This document shows positions 54,041-63,720 of a stretch of 64,000 nt of DNA, piece after piece (the stretch's first letter is position 1; every line of letters starts with the position of its first letter). The DNA is taken from contig NZ_PTXL01000002.1 of NCBI RefSeq assembly GCF_004343775.1, positions 1,054,001 to 1,118,000 of the forward strand. Reading direction: 5' to 3'. The notes beneath the pieces were generated by a model. The model searched no databases. It saw nothing but the letters and a program-made list of their open reading frames with translations, and was not told the origin of the DNA. This DNA comes from Burkholderia sp. SRS-46 (GTDB lineage Bacteria; Pseudomonadota; Gammaproteobacteria; Burkholderiales; Burkholderiaceae). The position numbers and the translations under genes are program-made.

Positions 54041-55030
54041 ATGTCCCGTGTCATTCGCTTTCACCGCATCGGCGGCCCCGACGTGCTGCAGATCGACGAC
54101 GTCGACGTGCCCGCGCCCGGCGCCGGCGAAATCCAGCTTCGCGTGAAGGCCATCGGCATCAATCGCGCGGAAGTGATGTATCGCACCGGCCAGTACACGA
54201 TCGAGCCGCGCTTTCCCGCGACGCTCGGCTACGAGGCGGCGGGCGTCGTCGCGGCGCACGGGCCCGGCGTGACGGGCTTCGCGGAGGGCGATGCGGTGAG
54301 CGTCGTGCCGGCCTTCTCGTTCGCCGACTACGGCATGTACGGCGAACAGGTGAACGTGCCCGCGCACGCGGTCGTGAAGCACCCCGACGGCCTGTCGTTC
54401 GAGGAAGCCGCCGCCACGTGGATGATGTTCGTCACCGCATATGGCGCGCTGGTCGAGCTCGGCGGCGTGCAGCGCGGCGATGCGGTGCTGATCGGCGCGG
54501 CGTCGAGCAGCGTCGGGCTCGCGGCGATCCAGGTCGCCAACCGGATCGGCGCCGTGCCGATCGCGCTCACGCGCAGCGAAGCCAAGCGCCAGGCGCTGCT
54601 CGACGCCGGCGCGGCGCACGTGATCGTCGGCGGCGGGCCGGACCTGACGCGCGACGTGTTGCGCGCGACCGGCGGCGACGGCGCGCGCCTCGCGTTCGAT
54701 CCGGTCGGCGGGCCGGATGCCGCACACCAGCTGCGCGCGCTGCGCCCGCACGGCATGTTCGTACAGTACGGCGCGCTCGACACGCGCGACCTCGTGGTGC
54801 CCGTGATGGAGCTGCTCGCGAAGCACCTGACGCTGCGCGGCTACGAGCTGTTCGAGATCAGCGGCGATCCGCAGCGGCTCGAACGCGCGAAGCGCTTCAT
54901 CACGGACGGGCTCGCGGCCGGCGCATTGAAGCCGTCGATCGACCGCACCTTCGCGTTCGAGCGGATCGCCGATGCGCACCGGTACATGGAGGCCGGCGCG
55001 CAGGTCGGGAAGATCGTCGTGACGGTCTGA
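54041..55030 (+). CDS. Zinc-free quinone oxidoreductase-like MDR protein
   Basis: This 329-residue medium-chain reductase has the quinone-reductase start (VIRFHRIGGPDVLQIDDVDV), RFPATLGYEAAGVV, and the NADPH loop GAASSSVGLAAIQVA. The zinc-ligand pattern of alcohol dehydrogenases is absent. AAGGAGAGATCC precedes the ATG. It probably reduces quinones or enones with NADPH. Confidence 0.87.
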   Translation: MSRVIRFHRIGGPDVLQIDDVDVPAPGAGEIQLRVKAIGINRAEVMYRTGQYTIEPRFPATLGYEAAGVVAAHGPGVTGFAEGDAVSVVPAFSFADYGMYGEQVNVPAHAVVKHPDGLSFEEAAATWMMFVTAYGALVELGGVQRGDAVLIGAASSSVGLAAIQVANRIGAVPIALTRSEAKRQALLDAGAAHVIVGGGPDLTRDVLRATGGDGARLAFDPVGGPDAAHQLRALRPHGMFVQYGALDTRDLVVPVMELLAKHLTLRGYELFEISGDPQRLERAKRFITDGLAAGALKPSIDRTFAFERIADAHRYMEAGAQVGKIVVTV

Positions 55031-55172
55031 CGGGCGCCGCGCGGGCAGCATCACGGGCATTATGTTTCGCACTGGAAACCAGTCGAATATTTAATTTTCA
55101 ACTGGCGGGGCGCGCCTTTACCCTTTCGGCATCGCATCACGTGGCCACTGGCCCGCCCCCTGGAGCATCCCG

Positions 55173-56384
55173 ATGACTGATCCCGGCACCGCGCAAGCCG
55201 CTTCCCGCTCGCACGCGGTTCCCGTGTCCTATGGCGCCCTGGCCCTGCTCGTGCTGGCCGGGCTCAACCTGCGCCCGTTCCTGACCGCGTTCGGCCCCGT
55301 GCTCGACCTCGTACGCGCCGACACGGGCCTCGGCTTTCGCGCCGCCGCGCTGCTGACCACGCTGCCGTTCGTGCTGATGGGCGTGGTCGCGGGCATCGGC
55401 GTCGGGCTCGCGCGGCGGGTGGGCGAACCGCGCGCGCTCAGCGCCGCGCTGCTGCTGATCGCCGCGGGCTGCACCGCGCGGCTGTGGACGGCCGGCAGCG
55501 CGGGCCTGATCGCCAGCGCGGCGGTGGCGGGCGCGGGCGTCGCCGTGGTCCAGGCGCTCGTGCCGGGCCTCGCGAAGCGCTGGTTCGGCGACCGGCTGCC
55601 GCTCGCGATGGGCCTGTATTCAGCCGCGCTGGTCGGCGGCGGCGCGTTCGGCGCCGTCGCGGGCCCGTGGCTCGCCGCGCGCGGCGGCTGGCATCTCGCG
55701 CTTGCCGTGTGGGCCGTGCCCGCGCTCGCGACGCTTGCGCTGTGGCGCGCGAAGGCGCCGCGCGACGCGGTGCGCGCGGCCACCGCATCGGCCCCCGTCG
55801 CCGCGTTCGCGCGCCATGCGCGCGCGTGGCAGCTCGCGCTGTTCTTCGGTCTCACCAACAGCGGCTACGCGAGCCTCGTCGCGTGGCTGCCCGCGTTCTA
55901 CCGCAGCGTCGGCATGAGCCCGCAGGCGAGCGGCAACCTGCTCGCGTGGATGGCGCTGTTCCAGGCCACCGGTGCGCTCGCGATGCCGATGCTCGCGAAA
56001 CATGCGCCCGACCGGCGCAACGTGCTGTGGCTCACGCTCGCGCTGCAGGCCGCCGGCTTCGTCGGGTTCGCCGTGCTGCCCGGGTTCGCACCCTGGTTCT
56101 GGGTCGCGAGTGTCGGCCTCGGCCTCGGCGGCTTCTTTTCGATGAGCCTGATCGTCACGCTCGACCATCTGCCCGACGCGCGGCTCGCGGGCGCGCTCGC
56201 CGCGTTCGTGCAGGGCATCGGCTTCCTGATCGTCGCGGCGAGCCCCTGGCTGATCGGCTGGCTGCGCGACGCGGGCGGCGGTTTCGCGATCGCGTGGTGG
56301 ATGCATGTCGCCGTGGTAGTCGCGATGGCTGTGCTGAACGCCGCGTTTTCTCCTGCCAGCTACCGGCGCAGCATGACGCGCTGA
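55173..56384 (+). CDS. MFS transporter, CynX/NimT family
   Basis: This 403-residue protein has about twelve membrane helices. The segment LAGLNLRPFLTAFGPVLDLV at the first helix is characteristic of the CynX/NimT (cyanate/2-nitroimidazole) group. Substrates in the group are poorly known. No cynS or other cyanate gene lies nearby. Confidence 0.85.
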   Translation: MTDPGTAQAASRSHAVPVSYGALALLVLAGLNLRPFLTAFGPVLDLVRADTGLGFRAAALLTTLPFVLMGVVAGIGVGLARRVGEPRALSAALLLIAAGCTARLWTAGSAGLIASAAVAGAGVAVVQALVPGLAKRWFGDRLPLAMGLYSAALVGGGAFGAVAGPWLAARGGWHLALAVWAVPALATLALWRAKAPRDAVRAATASAPVAAFARHARAWQLALFFGLTNSGYASLVAWLPAFYRSVGMSPQASGNLLAWMALFQATGALAMPMLAKHAPDRRNVLWLTLALQAAGFVGFAVLPGFAPWFWVASVGLGLGGFFSMSLIVTLDHLPDARLAGALAAFVQGIGFLIVAASPWLIGWLRDAGGGFAIAWWMHVAVVVAMAVLNAAFSPASYRRSMTR

Positions 56385-56535
56385 TCCCATGCCCCGAATC
56401 CGGGCGGCGGCCGGTCTCTTCCGGCGGCCGCCCGCCCTGCCTGCGGCGCGGCCGATCGCGGGCAATCACGCCAACTGGCCGCAACGTTGCTTCACATCCA
56501 ACAAATACATCGTCAGGTGACATGGAGACACATCA

Positions 56536-57306
56536 ATGAAAAAGCTCGTCTTGGCGGTCGCGCTCGCGCTGACTGCGGGCGCCGCATACGCGAAGGACCC
56601 GGCCGTCCTGCGCCTCGGCGTCGATCCCAGCTACGCGCCATTCGAATCGCTCGCGCCCGACGGCAAGCTCGTCGGCTTCGACATCGATCTCGGCAATGCG
56701 ATCTGCGAGCGCATGAAAGTGCGCTGCGTGTGGGTCGAGAATGCGTTCGACGGGATGATTCCGGCGCTGAAGGCGCGCAAGTTCGACGGCGTGCTGTCGT
56801 CGATGAGCGTGACCGAGAAACGCCTCGCGCAGATCGCGTTCACGGACAAGATCAATAACGTGCCGCCGCGGCTCGTCGCACGGCGCGGGTCGAACCTGCT
56901 GCCGACGGCGGAATCGTTGAAGGGCAAGAGCGTCGGCATGGAGCAGGGTTCGACGCAGGAGACCTATGCGCGTACGTACTGGGAACCGAAGGGTGTGATC
57001 GTGCGCACGTATCAGACGCAGGATCTCGTCTATCAGGATTTGTTGTCGGGGCGACTCGATGCGTCGCTGCAGTCGTCGGTGCAGGCGGATCTCGGGTTTC
57101 TGAAGACGGCAAAAGGTGCTGGGTTCGAGTTCGCGGGCCCGCCGCTGCATGATCCGAAGACGCTTGGCGTCGGGTCAGCGATCGGCGTGCGCAAGGATGA
57201 TGACGCGCTGCGCCAGCAGATCAACCAGGCGCTTGCCAGCTTGATTCAGGACGGGACTTATCAGCGGATTTCGAAGAAGTATTTCTCGTTCGATATCTAC
57301 AACTGA
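56536..57306 (+). CDS. Periplasmic Lys/Arg/Orn/His-type binding protein (orphan)
   Basis: This 256-residue protein has a Sec signal peptide (MKKLVLAVALALTAGAAYA) and a mature start LRLGVDPSYAPFESLAPDGK followed by GFDIDLGNAICERM, which matches HisJ/ArgT. No permease or ATPase genes adjoin it, so it probably feeds an importer encoded elsewhere, possibly a cationic amino-acid system. Confidence 0.86.
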   Translation: MKKLVLAVALALTAGAAYAKDPAVLRLGVDPSYAPFESLAPDGKLVGFDIDLGNAICERMKVRCVWVENAFDGMIPALKARKFDGVLSSMSVTEKRLAQIAFTDKINNVPPRLVARRGSNLLPTAESLKGKSVGMEQGSTQETYARTYWEPKGVIVRTYQTQDLVYQDLLSGRLDASLQSSVQADLGFLKTAKGAGFEFAGPPLHDPKTLGVGSAIGVRKDDDALRQQINQALASLIQDGTYQRISKKYFSFDIYN

Positions 57307-57335
57307 TGCGGAGGCCGGCGCTTGCGCCGGTCAAT

Positions 57336-57713
57336 TCAGGGCCGGCAAGCAATGGCCTCGATTTCTATCTTCGTGCCGACCATGTTCGTCGCCTGCAAGG
57401 TCGAGCGTGATGGCTTGTTCCCGGGGAAGAACTCCGCATAGACGCGGTTGAATTCCGCGAAGTCGCGAGCGTCTTCAAGCCAGACGGTGGTTTTCACCAC
57501 GTCGTCGAGCGTGCACCCCGCAAGCGCGAGGACTTGGGCGACGTTCTTCAAGGTCTGACGTGTCTGCGCTTCGATCCCGCCGGTGACGAGGCTGCCGTCT
57601 TCATTTCGCGCGACCTGACCGGAGACGAATACCAGGTCGCCGGCTTTCGTCGCCAGAGAGCGCGGCAGGTTTCGAGTGAGTGGGTTGCTCTCTGCGAAGT
57701 ATTCGATTGGCAT
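57336..57713 (-). CDS. RidA-family protein (YjgF/YER057c)
   Basis: This 125-residue protein contains DLVFVSGQVARNEDGSLV, TLKNVAQVLALAGCTLDDVV and RSTLQATNMVGTKIEIEAIA, the hallmark segments of RidA, whose archetype hydrolyses reactive enamines and imines. AAAGGAG upstream selects ATG 57713. It converges on the orphan binding-protein gene, which suggests amino-acid metabolism. Confidence 0.85.
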   Translation of the reverse strand: MPIEYFAESNPLTRNLPRSLATKAGDLVFVSGQVARNEDGSLVTGGIEAQTRQTLKNVAQVLALAGCTLDDVVKTTVWLEDARDFAEFNRVYAEFFPGNKPSRSTLQATNMVGTKIEIEAIACRP

Positions 57714-58248
57714 TTGAGTCTCCTTTGGCACGTGGATCGATACGATCACCCCGTTGTCGCCCGTCGATGCGGAGATACGTGCGACAAAAGCCCCACCAGG
57801 TACTGGACGAGGCCTTGTAATACCTGTTCCCGACAGGTTAGCTCATCGGCCATCGCGTTGATCGCTCAAATCCTTGATGCTCGTACAGATTCCGGAGACG
57901 ACACGAACGAACGAGAAGCTGCTTTTCAAGACCTTGCCTCAAATTCACGACAATTCGGCGCGCAGTTCGGCCGTGACCTATGCGCCAGAGCGCAAGGACA
58001 TACCGTTTCAACCTACCCATCTTGTAGGTCGATTACGCATCGAAACCGTCAAGCGCGCATGACATAGTGGACTTGACCGGCGAGATCGTCGCAAACCGGC
58101 CGCGAGCCGACGGTCGTCGACGACCGCTTTCCGATGCAACCGGCCTGACGGCCGCTGGCGAGCGACTGTTCGCTTCCCTCGACGAAATCACGTCTTGACG
58201 CACGACAGTGCGATCAGGTTTCCTACCTATTTTCGCAAGGATGACGCC
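57714..58248. other. 535-bp region without an intact gene
   Basis: It holds the promoter of the RidA gene on the left and a probable LysR relic at 58067-58198 on the right. Short ORFs on both strands show no family resemblance. Composition is lower in GC than the neighbouring Burkholderia core. Confidence 0.4.
58067..58198 (+). pseudogene. Possible LysR remnant
   Basis: A 43-codon open stretch ends in PLSDATGLTAAGERLFASLDE before a stop. It resembles the wing and linker of a LysR HTH (xLTxAGExLxxxxxxI). The HTH in front and the effector domain behind are missing. The match is short. Confidence 0.3.
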
Positions 58249-59064
58249 ATGACTTTGCATCATGTCGTACTTATCGATAAAACCGGTGAGATTGACCCAG
58301 TCGTGCTCCACAATACGGCAGTGGCGCTCGGCGTGCAGGCGGCGCAGCATTTGCCGACGTATTGGAGCGGCACCGTCGCGACCGTGAGCTATGCGCCCAA
58401 CGCGAATGTCCTGCCGCCAAATTCCTGGCCGATTTTCCTGGTGAAACAGCTCCCACCGGGGGAAGGAGGCTTCCATCAAAACCAGCACCGACAACCTTAC
58501 GCCGAAGTCATCGCCTCCCCCGGCGATCCGACCTGGACCATCGATGCAAGCCACGAGATGTGCGAAATGCTCGTCGATCCCTATGGCAACAGGATGCAGG
58601 ATTCGCAGGCCATCGAAATCCAGGGCAATGGCGTCGTCGACACCGGAGGCGAATGCAAGTATCTGGTCGAGGTTTGTGACCCGTGCGAAGCCAATCAGTT
58701 TGCGTACGAAATCAATGGCGTCGCCGTTTCTGATTTCATCACGCCAAGTTTCTACGACACGACCGGTGCTGCCGGTGCGAGCTACAGTTATGCGGGCAAC
58801 ATCAAGCGACCGCGCCAGTTGCTCGAAGGCGGTTACATCTCGTATATCAAGAATGGGACGTGGCAACAAATCCTGTGGGTAAATCCGGGGCCGCCGCAGT
58901 ACAACCCGCCTTCGGCGCTTGACGAAAAGCTGTCTTATCGCGAAGCCCTTCATGTCGCCTTGGGCGAGAAGAATCTGAAGGAGAAACGTCTCCATCGCAA
59001 GGAAGACAAGATGCCGGATCACGTCGGGCGACGGGTTCAGGAATTCATGGCAAAGCTGAAGTAA
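58249..59064 (+). CDS. Unknown protein with a SHExxE motif, possible metal-dependent hydrolase
   Basis: This 271-residue protein starts MTLHHVVLIDKTGEIDPVVL after AAGGATG. Its core has WTIDASHEMCEMLVDPYGNR; His-Glu-x-x-Glu plus the following Asp could bind a metal, as in some metallopeptidase-like folds. The standard HExxH is not present. A CDPCEANQ segment, a central YISYIKNGTW and a highly charged C-terminus are other landmarks. No signal peptide is seen. I cannot assign a function. Confidence 0.6.
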   Translation: MTLHHVVLIDKTGEIDPVVLHNTAVALGVQAAQHLPTYWSGTVATVSYAPNANVLPPNSWPIFLVKQLPPGEGGFHQNQHRQPYAEVIASPGDPTWTIDASHEMCEMLVDPYGNRMQDSQAIEIQGNGVVDTGGECKYLVEVCDPCEANQFAYEINGVAVSDFITPSFYDTTGAAGASYSYAGNIKRPRQLLEGGYISYIKNGTWQQILWVNPGPPQYNPPSALDEKLSYREALHVALGEKNLKEKRLHRKEDKMPDHVGRRVQEFMAKLK

Positions 59065-59345
59065 TCGTCCATCAGCACGCGGCGGGCCGAAATCAAGGAT
59101 GTTGCGGGTTTGCCTCTTTCGACTCTGCTCGCCGTCGCACACCAGCCGCTGACAACGAGAATCATCGGGGTCGCAATTTCTGCACAAGTCCACCTTGGCA
59201 TCGAGGTCGATGACGCGCTCGAAATGGCCGAACAGACGGAGGTGTGGATTGTCAGGCTGGTTCGCGAGTGGTCGCTGGCCGGCCAAGCGCTGTCGTTCGC
59301 GGCCTGCAGGCAGACGACTGCCGAAACGCCCAAGGCGGACGTCCC

Positions 59346-59768
59346 TCAGTCTGTTGGCGCCTTCACGTGTCGAGCTATATCTGAAAGTCGCATTTTCGCA
59401 AGACGCCGGAGTAACTCGTCCTCTGCCGAACTCAGCGCATCGTCGAGGAATCGGTTGACTGCAGACTCCACCGGACAGGCCGGGTTGTCGTCCGCCGTAC
59501 CGATCGCGAACGCACTCTTATGTGCTATAGCGGCATATATGTCGCGCGCTGTGAGATCACCGAGTTCGCAACAGAGCATCCAGCCCCCCCCCGGTCCGGC
59601 AATCGACTCTACGTAACCCGCTTCACGCAGCGCAGCCATGGTCCGTCGAACAAGCGACGGCTGAGTGCGCAGCATTTGCGCGATCGTTTCGGAGGTGGTC
59701 GTACCACCGCGCAAGTGCATATGAACGAGTACGTGAAGAAGCCGGGCCAGACGTGTATCCAGTTGCAT
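59346..59768 (-). CDS. Rrf2-family transcriptional regulator
   Basis: This 140-residue protein has the Rrf2 winged helix: ARLLHVLVHMHLRGGTTTSE, ETIAQMLRTQPSLVRRTMAALREAG as two consecutive segments, then SIAGPGGGWML. The three-Cys cluster of iron-sulfur Rrf2 proteins (IscR, NsrR) is not complete, so it probably senses something else. It is divergent from the epoxide-hydrolase-like gene and probably regulates it. Confidence 0.82.
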   Translation of the reverse strand: MQLDTRLARLLHVLVHMHLRGGTTTSETIAQMLRTQPSLVRRTMAALREAGYVESIAGPGGGWMLCCELGDLTARDIYAAIAHKSAFAIGTADDNPACPVESAVNRFLDDALSSAEDELLRRLAKMRLSDIARHVKAPTD

Positions 59769-59844
59769 GTTTCTTTAAGCAAGCTATCCGTGACATTTGA
59801 TGTTACGATTTCGCGTGATTCTTGGCAACCGTCGGAGCGCGATC

Positions 59845-60819
59845 GTGTACGCATTCACTCAGTCCTTCATCGAAACCAATGGCGTTCGCCTTAGCGTCGT
59901 CGCCCAGGGCGCGGGGCCCCTGGTATTGCTTCTCCATGGATTCCCCGAGACGTCGTACGCGTGGCGGCACCAACTAGCGGCCGTGTCGAATGCGGGGTTT
60001 CTCGCAGTCGCGCCGGATCTGCGCGGCTTCGGGCTCAGCGATTGTCCGATGGAATCGGGGCGGTACACAACGCTGGACATCGTCGGTGACCTCGTGGGAA
60101 TCATGGACGCGCTCGGAGAGCAAACCGCCGTCGTGGTGGGAAACGATTGGGGGGCAACCATTGCGTGGCACGCCGCCCTGCTGCGCCCCGACCGCTTTCG
60201 CGCTGTCGTGGCGCTCGGGGTTCCCATGATGGGCCGAGCTCCGATCGCACCAAGCCGGATATTTCCGCAGACTGAGGAGGCATGGTTTTACACGCAATAC
60301 TTTTCCCAACCGGGGCAGGCCGAGAGTGAACTCGAGCGCGACATTGCCGCTACCCTGCGCAAGCTATATTTCTGGGCATCAGGAGACGCTGGCCCACGCG
60401 ACGAAAAAACACCCAATCCTTTCGGGCTCGTTTCGCGGAATGAGGGACTTCTCAGCGCCTTGCCCGAACCTGCTTCACGACCCGCCTGGCTTGATGACCT
60501 TGACTTCGACGCTTGTGTGAGGGCATTCGAGGCGTCGGGTTTCCGCGGAGGGTTGAACTATTACCGTAATCTCGACCGCAACTGGGAGCTGCAGGCAGCC
60601 TTCAACGACCTGCTCGTCCAACCCCCAGCCCTTTATCTAGTCGGGGAGTACGACACCGGACTTGCGATTCCAGGCATGCACGAAATCATCGGCGCGATGC
60701 CGAAGCTGGTGCCCCATCTACGCGATTCTCAAATCATTCCGCGAGCAGGCCACTGGCTGCAACAGGAAGCCCCGGACCGCGTCAACGTCGCCGTGATTGA
60801 ATTTCTGCGCAACCTGTAG
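59845..60819 (+). CDS. Epoxide-hydrolase-like alpha/beta hydrolase
   Basis: This 324-residue enzyme has HGFPET (oxyanion hole), the nucleophile elbow GNDWGA with Asp101, and a late AGHWLQQE catalytic His, as in soluble epoxide hydrolases and haloacid-dehalogenase-like alpha/beta enzymes. GTG 59845 is chosen because GGAG lies 7 nt upstream and the protein then starts (M)YAFTQSFIETNGVRLSVV, as relatives do; ATG 59800 is the alternative. It is divergent from an Rrf2 regulator. Confidence 0.85.
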   Translation: MYAFTQSFIETNGVRLSVVAQGAGPLVLLLHGFPETSYAWRHQLAAVSNAGFLAVAPDLRGFGLSDCPMESGRYTTLDIVGDLVGIMDALGEQTAVVVGNDWGATIAWHAALLRPDRFRAVVALGVPMMGRAPIAPSRIFPQTEEAWFYTQYFSQPGQAESELERDIAATLRKLYFWASGDAGPRDEKTPNPFGLVSRNEGLLSALPEPASRPAWLDDLDFDACVRAFEASGFRGGLNYYRNLDRNWELQAAFNDLLVQPPALYLVGEYDTGLAIPGMHEIIGAMPKLVPHLRDSQIIPRAGHWLQQEAPDRVNVAVIEFLRNL

Positions 60820-60930
60820 GAACCGTCGACCATTTGCCGATCAGTCGCGGTCATTCGCCAAGAAGCGGGCGACGGCCGGAACGGGTCGACAAGCGAGGCT
60901 CACCAAGATCCACGAACAACCAAGAATAAA

Positions 60931-60960
60931 GGGGCGTCGCGCAATCGTGCGCGACGCCCC
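60931..60960. terminator. Strong bidirectional terminator hairpin
   Basis: A perfect 13-bp stem, GGGGCGTCGCGCA with its complement around loop ATCG, lies between the convergent hydrolase and amidohydrolase genes. TT follows on the plus strand and TTTATT on the minus strand, so it can end transcripts from both sides. Confidence 0.8.
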
Positions 60961-61009
60961 TTCTCCGGCTCTGCCGCCCCCGCGCGCCAAACACCCCGCG
61001 CATTGATGC

Positions 61010-62470
61010 TCAGTAGTGACTCCGCCCCCACAGCGTCGCCGGCTCGTCGAGCAGGTGCCGCAGCCCACTCCGCGCGAACGTCGCTTCCGCAACCTCCGTC
61101 ACGCGCTCAAGCACCGCCTGCTCATCGACCGACAGCACGCGGCGATCCTCCATCAACACCCGCCCGCCGACCATCGTCATACACACATCCGCCGCATTCG
61201 CAAAACACGTCACGCGATACACCGGCATGTTCATCGGCATCATATGCGGCCGGAACAGGTCAACCAGAATGACGTCAGCAAGCTTCCCCGCCTCCAGCGA
61301 CCCGACCTCATGATCAACCGACAACGCCTTCGCCGCATCGATCGTCACCATCTCCAGCACCTTGCCATGCGGCAGCACGTCCGGATCGCGGAAATGCCGT
61401 CGGTGGTAATGCATGCACTGCCACATGTGACGGAACATGTCGTACCCGCGATCAGGCGCCGCGCCGTCTGACGCGATCGCCACCGTCACGCCCGCATCGA
61501 TCAGCTCGGGCACCGGGCAGCGCCCGATGATCGACATGATCGCGCTCGGGTTATGCACGATCGAAGTACCCGTCTCCACGCACGCCGCGATGTCGTCGTC
61601 GGTCAGGTCGATGCTGTGCGACATGAACGACGTCTTGCCGAGCAGCCCGAGCTCGCGGTGCGCGAACGCGAGCGTGCCGGACCGGTGGCCATCCTGCGTA
61701 AACGTCAGCCCGCGCTCGCGCGCAAGCGCGCCATAGCGCGCCGCCTGCTCGCGGAAATCGCGCTCGTACTGTGCGAGCTCCGGATCATGCTCAGGCCCGT
61801 AGACCGGCAGCGTAAGCGCAATCCGAATCCTGCCATCCGCATCGCCATGACACGTATCGATGATGTCCTCACACACGTCGTACATCGTGTCGAAATCGAT
61901 GTCGCGCGTATCACTGCCATCCGGGGTGTGGCGCGTATAAGCACGCGGCGCAGGCGGCCGCGACGGCCCGACCGCGACGATCGAACGCGTGCCGGTGCGC
62001 ACCACCGCGTCGCAATGACGCCGCGCATAAACAGGATCATCCACGCGCATGATCGAATTCCCGCCACCGAGCAGCGACACCCCCGTCGTCACCCCTGCCT
62101 TCAACCGCTCCAGCGCCGCAAGATGCGACTCCGCCTCCCAGAACGCCTCGTCCGACGCGCGCGTGTAGATCGTCTCGGCCGCGGCCGTCCATGCATCGCC
62201 GTCCGCGCCGCCAATCGTGCGCAGCATCGCGTGGCCCGCGTGCGCATGCGCGTCGATCAGGCCCGGCAGCACGGCCTTGCGGCGCGCATCGATCGTGCGC
62301 GCCGCGCGATAACGCGCCTGCAGCACTTCGGTGTCGCCCACCGCAACGATGCGCTCGCCCTTCACGGCGACCGCGCCGTTCTCGATCACGCGCCGCTGCG
62401 GGTCCATCGTGATCACGCAGCCGTTGGCGATCAGCACGTCGATTGCTTCGCGCGGGTCCTCGGTAGTCAT
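61010..62470 (-). CDS. Amidohydrolase of the ATZ/TRZ (chlorohydrolase/deaminase) type
   Basis: This 486-residue metal-dependent hydrolase has the HxH pair in GLIDAHAHAGHAM, further ligands in TSFMSHSIDLTDDD and ASDGAAPDRG, and a C-terminal GSLEAGKLADVILVDL. The family includes S-adenosylhomocysteine, guanine and triazine deaminases/dechlorinases. It lies about 50 nt downstream of a second amidohydrolase and a transporter, suggesting catabolism of an N-heterocyclic compound. Confidence 0.85.
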   Translation of the reverse strand: MTTEDPREAIDVLIANGCVITMDPQRRVIENGAVAVKGERIVAVGDTEVLQARYRAARTIDARRKAVLPGLIDAHAHAGHAMLRTIGGADGDAWTAAAETIYTRASDEAFWEAESHLAALERLKAGVTTGVSLLGGGNSIMRVDDPVYARRHCDAVVRTGTRSIVAVGPSRPPAPRAYTRHTPDGSDTRDIDFDTMYDVCEDIIDTCHGDADGRIRIALTLPVYGPEHDPELAQYERDFREQAARYGALARERGLTFTQDGHRSGTLAFAHRELGLLGKTSFMSHSIDLTDDDIAACVETGTSIVHNPSAIMSIIGRCPVPELIDAGVTVAIASDGAAPDRGYDMFRHMWQCMHYHRRHFRDPDVLPHGKVLEMVTIDAAKALSVDHEVGSLEAGKLADVILVDLFRPHMMPMNMPVYRVTCFANAADVCMTMVGGRVLMEDRRVLSVDEQAVLERVTEVAEATFARSGLRHLLDEPATLWGRSHY

Positions 62471-62517
62471 GGCGTGTTGTCCTGTTCTGGTTCGATGTGA
62501 TGAGGCGTCGCTTACGG

Positions 62518-63720
62518 TCACGCGGCGATGAACGCGCCGTCGCGCGCAACGATGCGACCGTTCGCGACGACCAGCTGGCGCACGGGCCGCGCGACGATCG
62601 CATGCGCGACCGTCTCGGCGTCGACCAGCACGAGATCGGCGCGCGCGCCGACGTGCAGCCCGTAGTCCGCGAAGCCGCAGCCGCGCGCGCCGGCATCCGT
62701 CACGCAATCGAGCGCGATCGCGAGATCGTCGTCGCGGCGCAGGTCGTAGCGCATGCCGATCAGCATCGCGCGTTCGAGCATGTCGGGCACGTTGTACGGC
62801 GACCAGGTATCGCGAATCCCGTCGTTGCCGCCGAACATCGTGATGCCGCGCTCGCGGCACGTCTTCAGCGGCGGCACCGGACGCGACGGCGGCGCGGACG
62901 TCAGCAGCGCGACGTTCAGGCTCGCGATCCGGTCGAGCAGCGCGTCGCGCTCGCGTTCGGGCAGCGCGCCGAGGCAGAACGCATGGCTGACGACCACCTG
63001 CCCCTGCATCCCGTGCGCCGCGACGCGGTCGAGCAGCAGGTTCAGCGTGAACGCGCCGACCTCGCCCGGTTCGTGCAGGTGAATGTCGATCGGCTTGCGA
63101 TGCCGCTCGGCGAGCGCGAACGTCGCATCCAGCGAGCCGGCCGGATCGCGGTCGATCAACGCGGGATCGAGCGCGCCGAGCACGTCCGCGCCCGCGTCGA
63201 GCGCCTGCGACAGCAGCTCGACGGTGCCCGGGCGGATCAGCATCCCCGACTGCGGGAACGCGACGATCTGCATGTCGAGCGTGTCGGCGAGCGCCTGCCG
63301 CGTCCGCAGCACGCCGTCGAGATAGCGCAGGCCGCCGTCGGTGTCGATGTCGACGTGGGTGCGCAGCCGCGTGGTGCCCGCCGCGACGAACGCGCGCGAC
63401 AGTGCGAGCGACTGCGCGGCCGGGTCGTGCCCCGACGTCTTGCGCCATTCGCGCTCGTTGCTGATGCGATCGGTCAGCGCGGGGCCGACTTCATTGCGGT
63501 ACCACGGGCGGCCCCAGTTGCTCTTGTCGATGTGCGTGTGCCCTTCGACGAAACCGGGCAGCAGCAGCGCGCCGCGGCCGTCCTCGACCGTCGCGCCCGG
63601 CGCCGCCGTCACGCCGGGCCCGAGGGCGGCGATCCGGCCGCCTTCGATCGACACGGCCACTGTGCGGCCGTCCGGCAGACGGACGTTGGAAATCAGGAGG
63701 GAAGAAGAAACTGTCGTCAT
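62518..63720 (-). CDS. Amidohydrolase, cytosine deaminase-like
   Basis: This 400-residue protein matches the cytosine deaminase/CodA-like group: GFVEGHTHIDKSNWG (metal HxH), RLRTHVDIDTDGGLRYLDG, DIHLHEPGE, VVSHAFCLG and GNDGIRDTWSPY. The start overlaps the stop of the transporter gene by 4 nt (ATGA). It probably deaminates or hydrolyses the compound imported by that transporter. Confidence 0.86.
   Translation of the reverse strand: MTTVSSSLLISNVRLPDGRTVAVSIEGGRIAALGPGVTAAPGATVEDGRGALLLPGFVEGHTHIDKSNWGRPWYRNEVGPALTDRISNEREWRKTSGHDPAAQSLALSRAFVAAGTTRLRTHVDIDTDGGLRYLDGVLRTRQALADTLDMQIVAFPQSGMLIRPGTVELLSQALDAGADVLGALDPALIDRDPAGSLDATFALAERHRKPIDIHLHEPGEVGAFTLNLLLDRVAAHGMQGQVVVSHAFCLGALPERERDALLDRIASLNVALLTSAPPSRPVPPLKTCRERGITMFGGNDGIRDTWSPYNVPDMLERAMLIGMRYDLRRDDDLAIALDCVTDAGARGCGFADYGLHVGARADLVLVDAETVAHAIVARPVRQLVVANGRIVARDGAFIAA

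Noticed and set aside
59065..59345. Possible gene in the 281-bp gap before the Rrf2 gene
   Set aside because: Short frames on both strands show no family motif, ribosome-binding site or conserved start.
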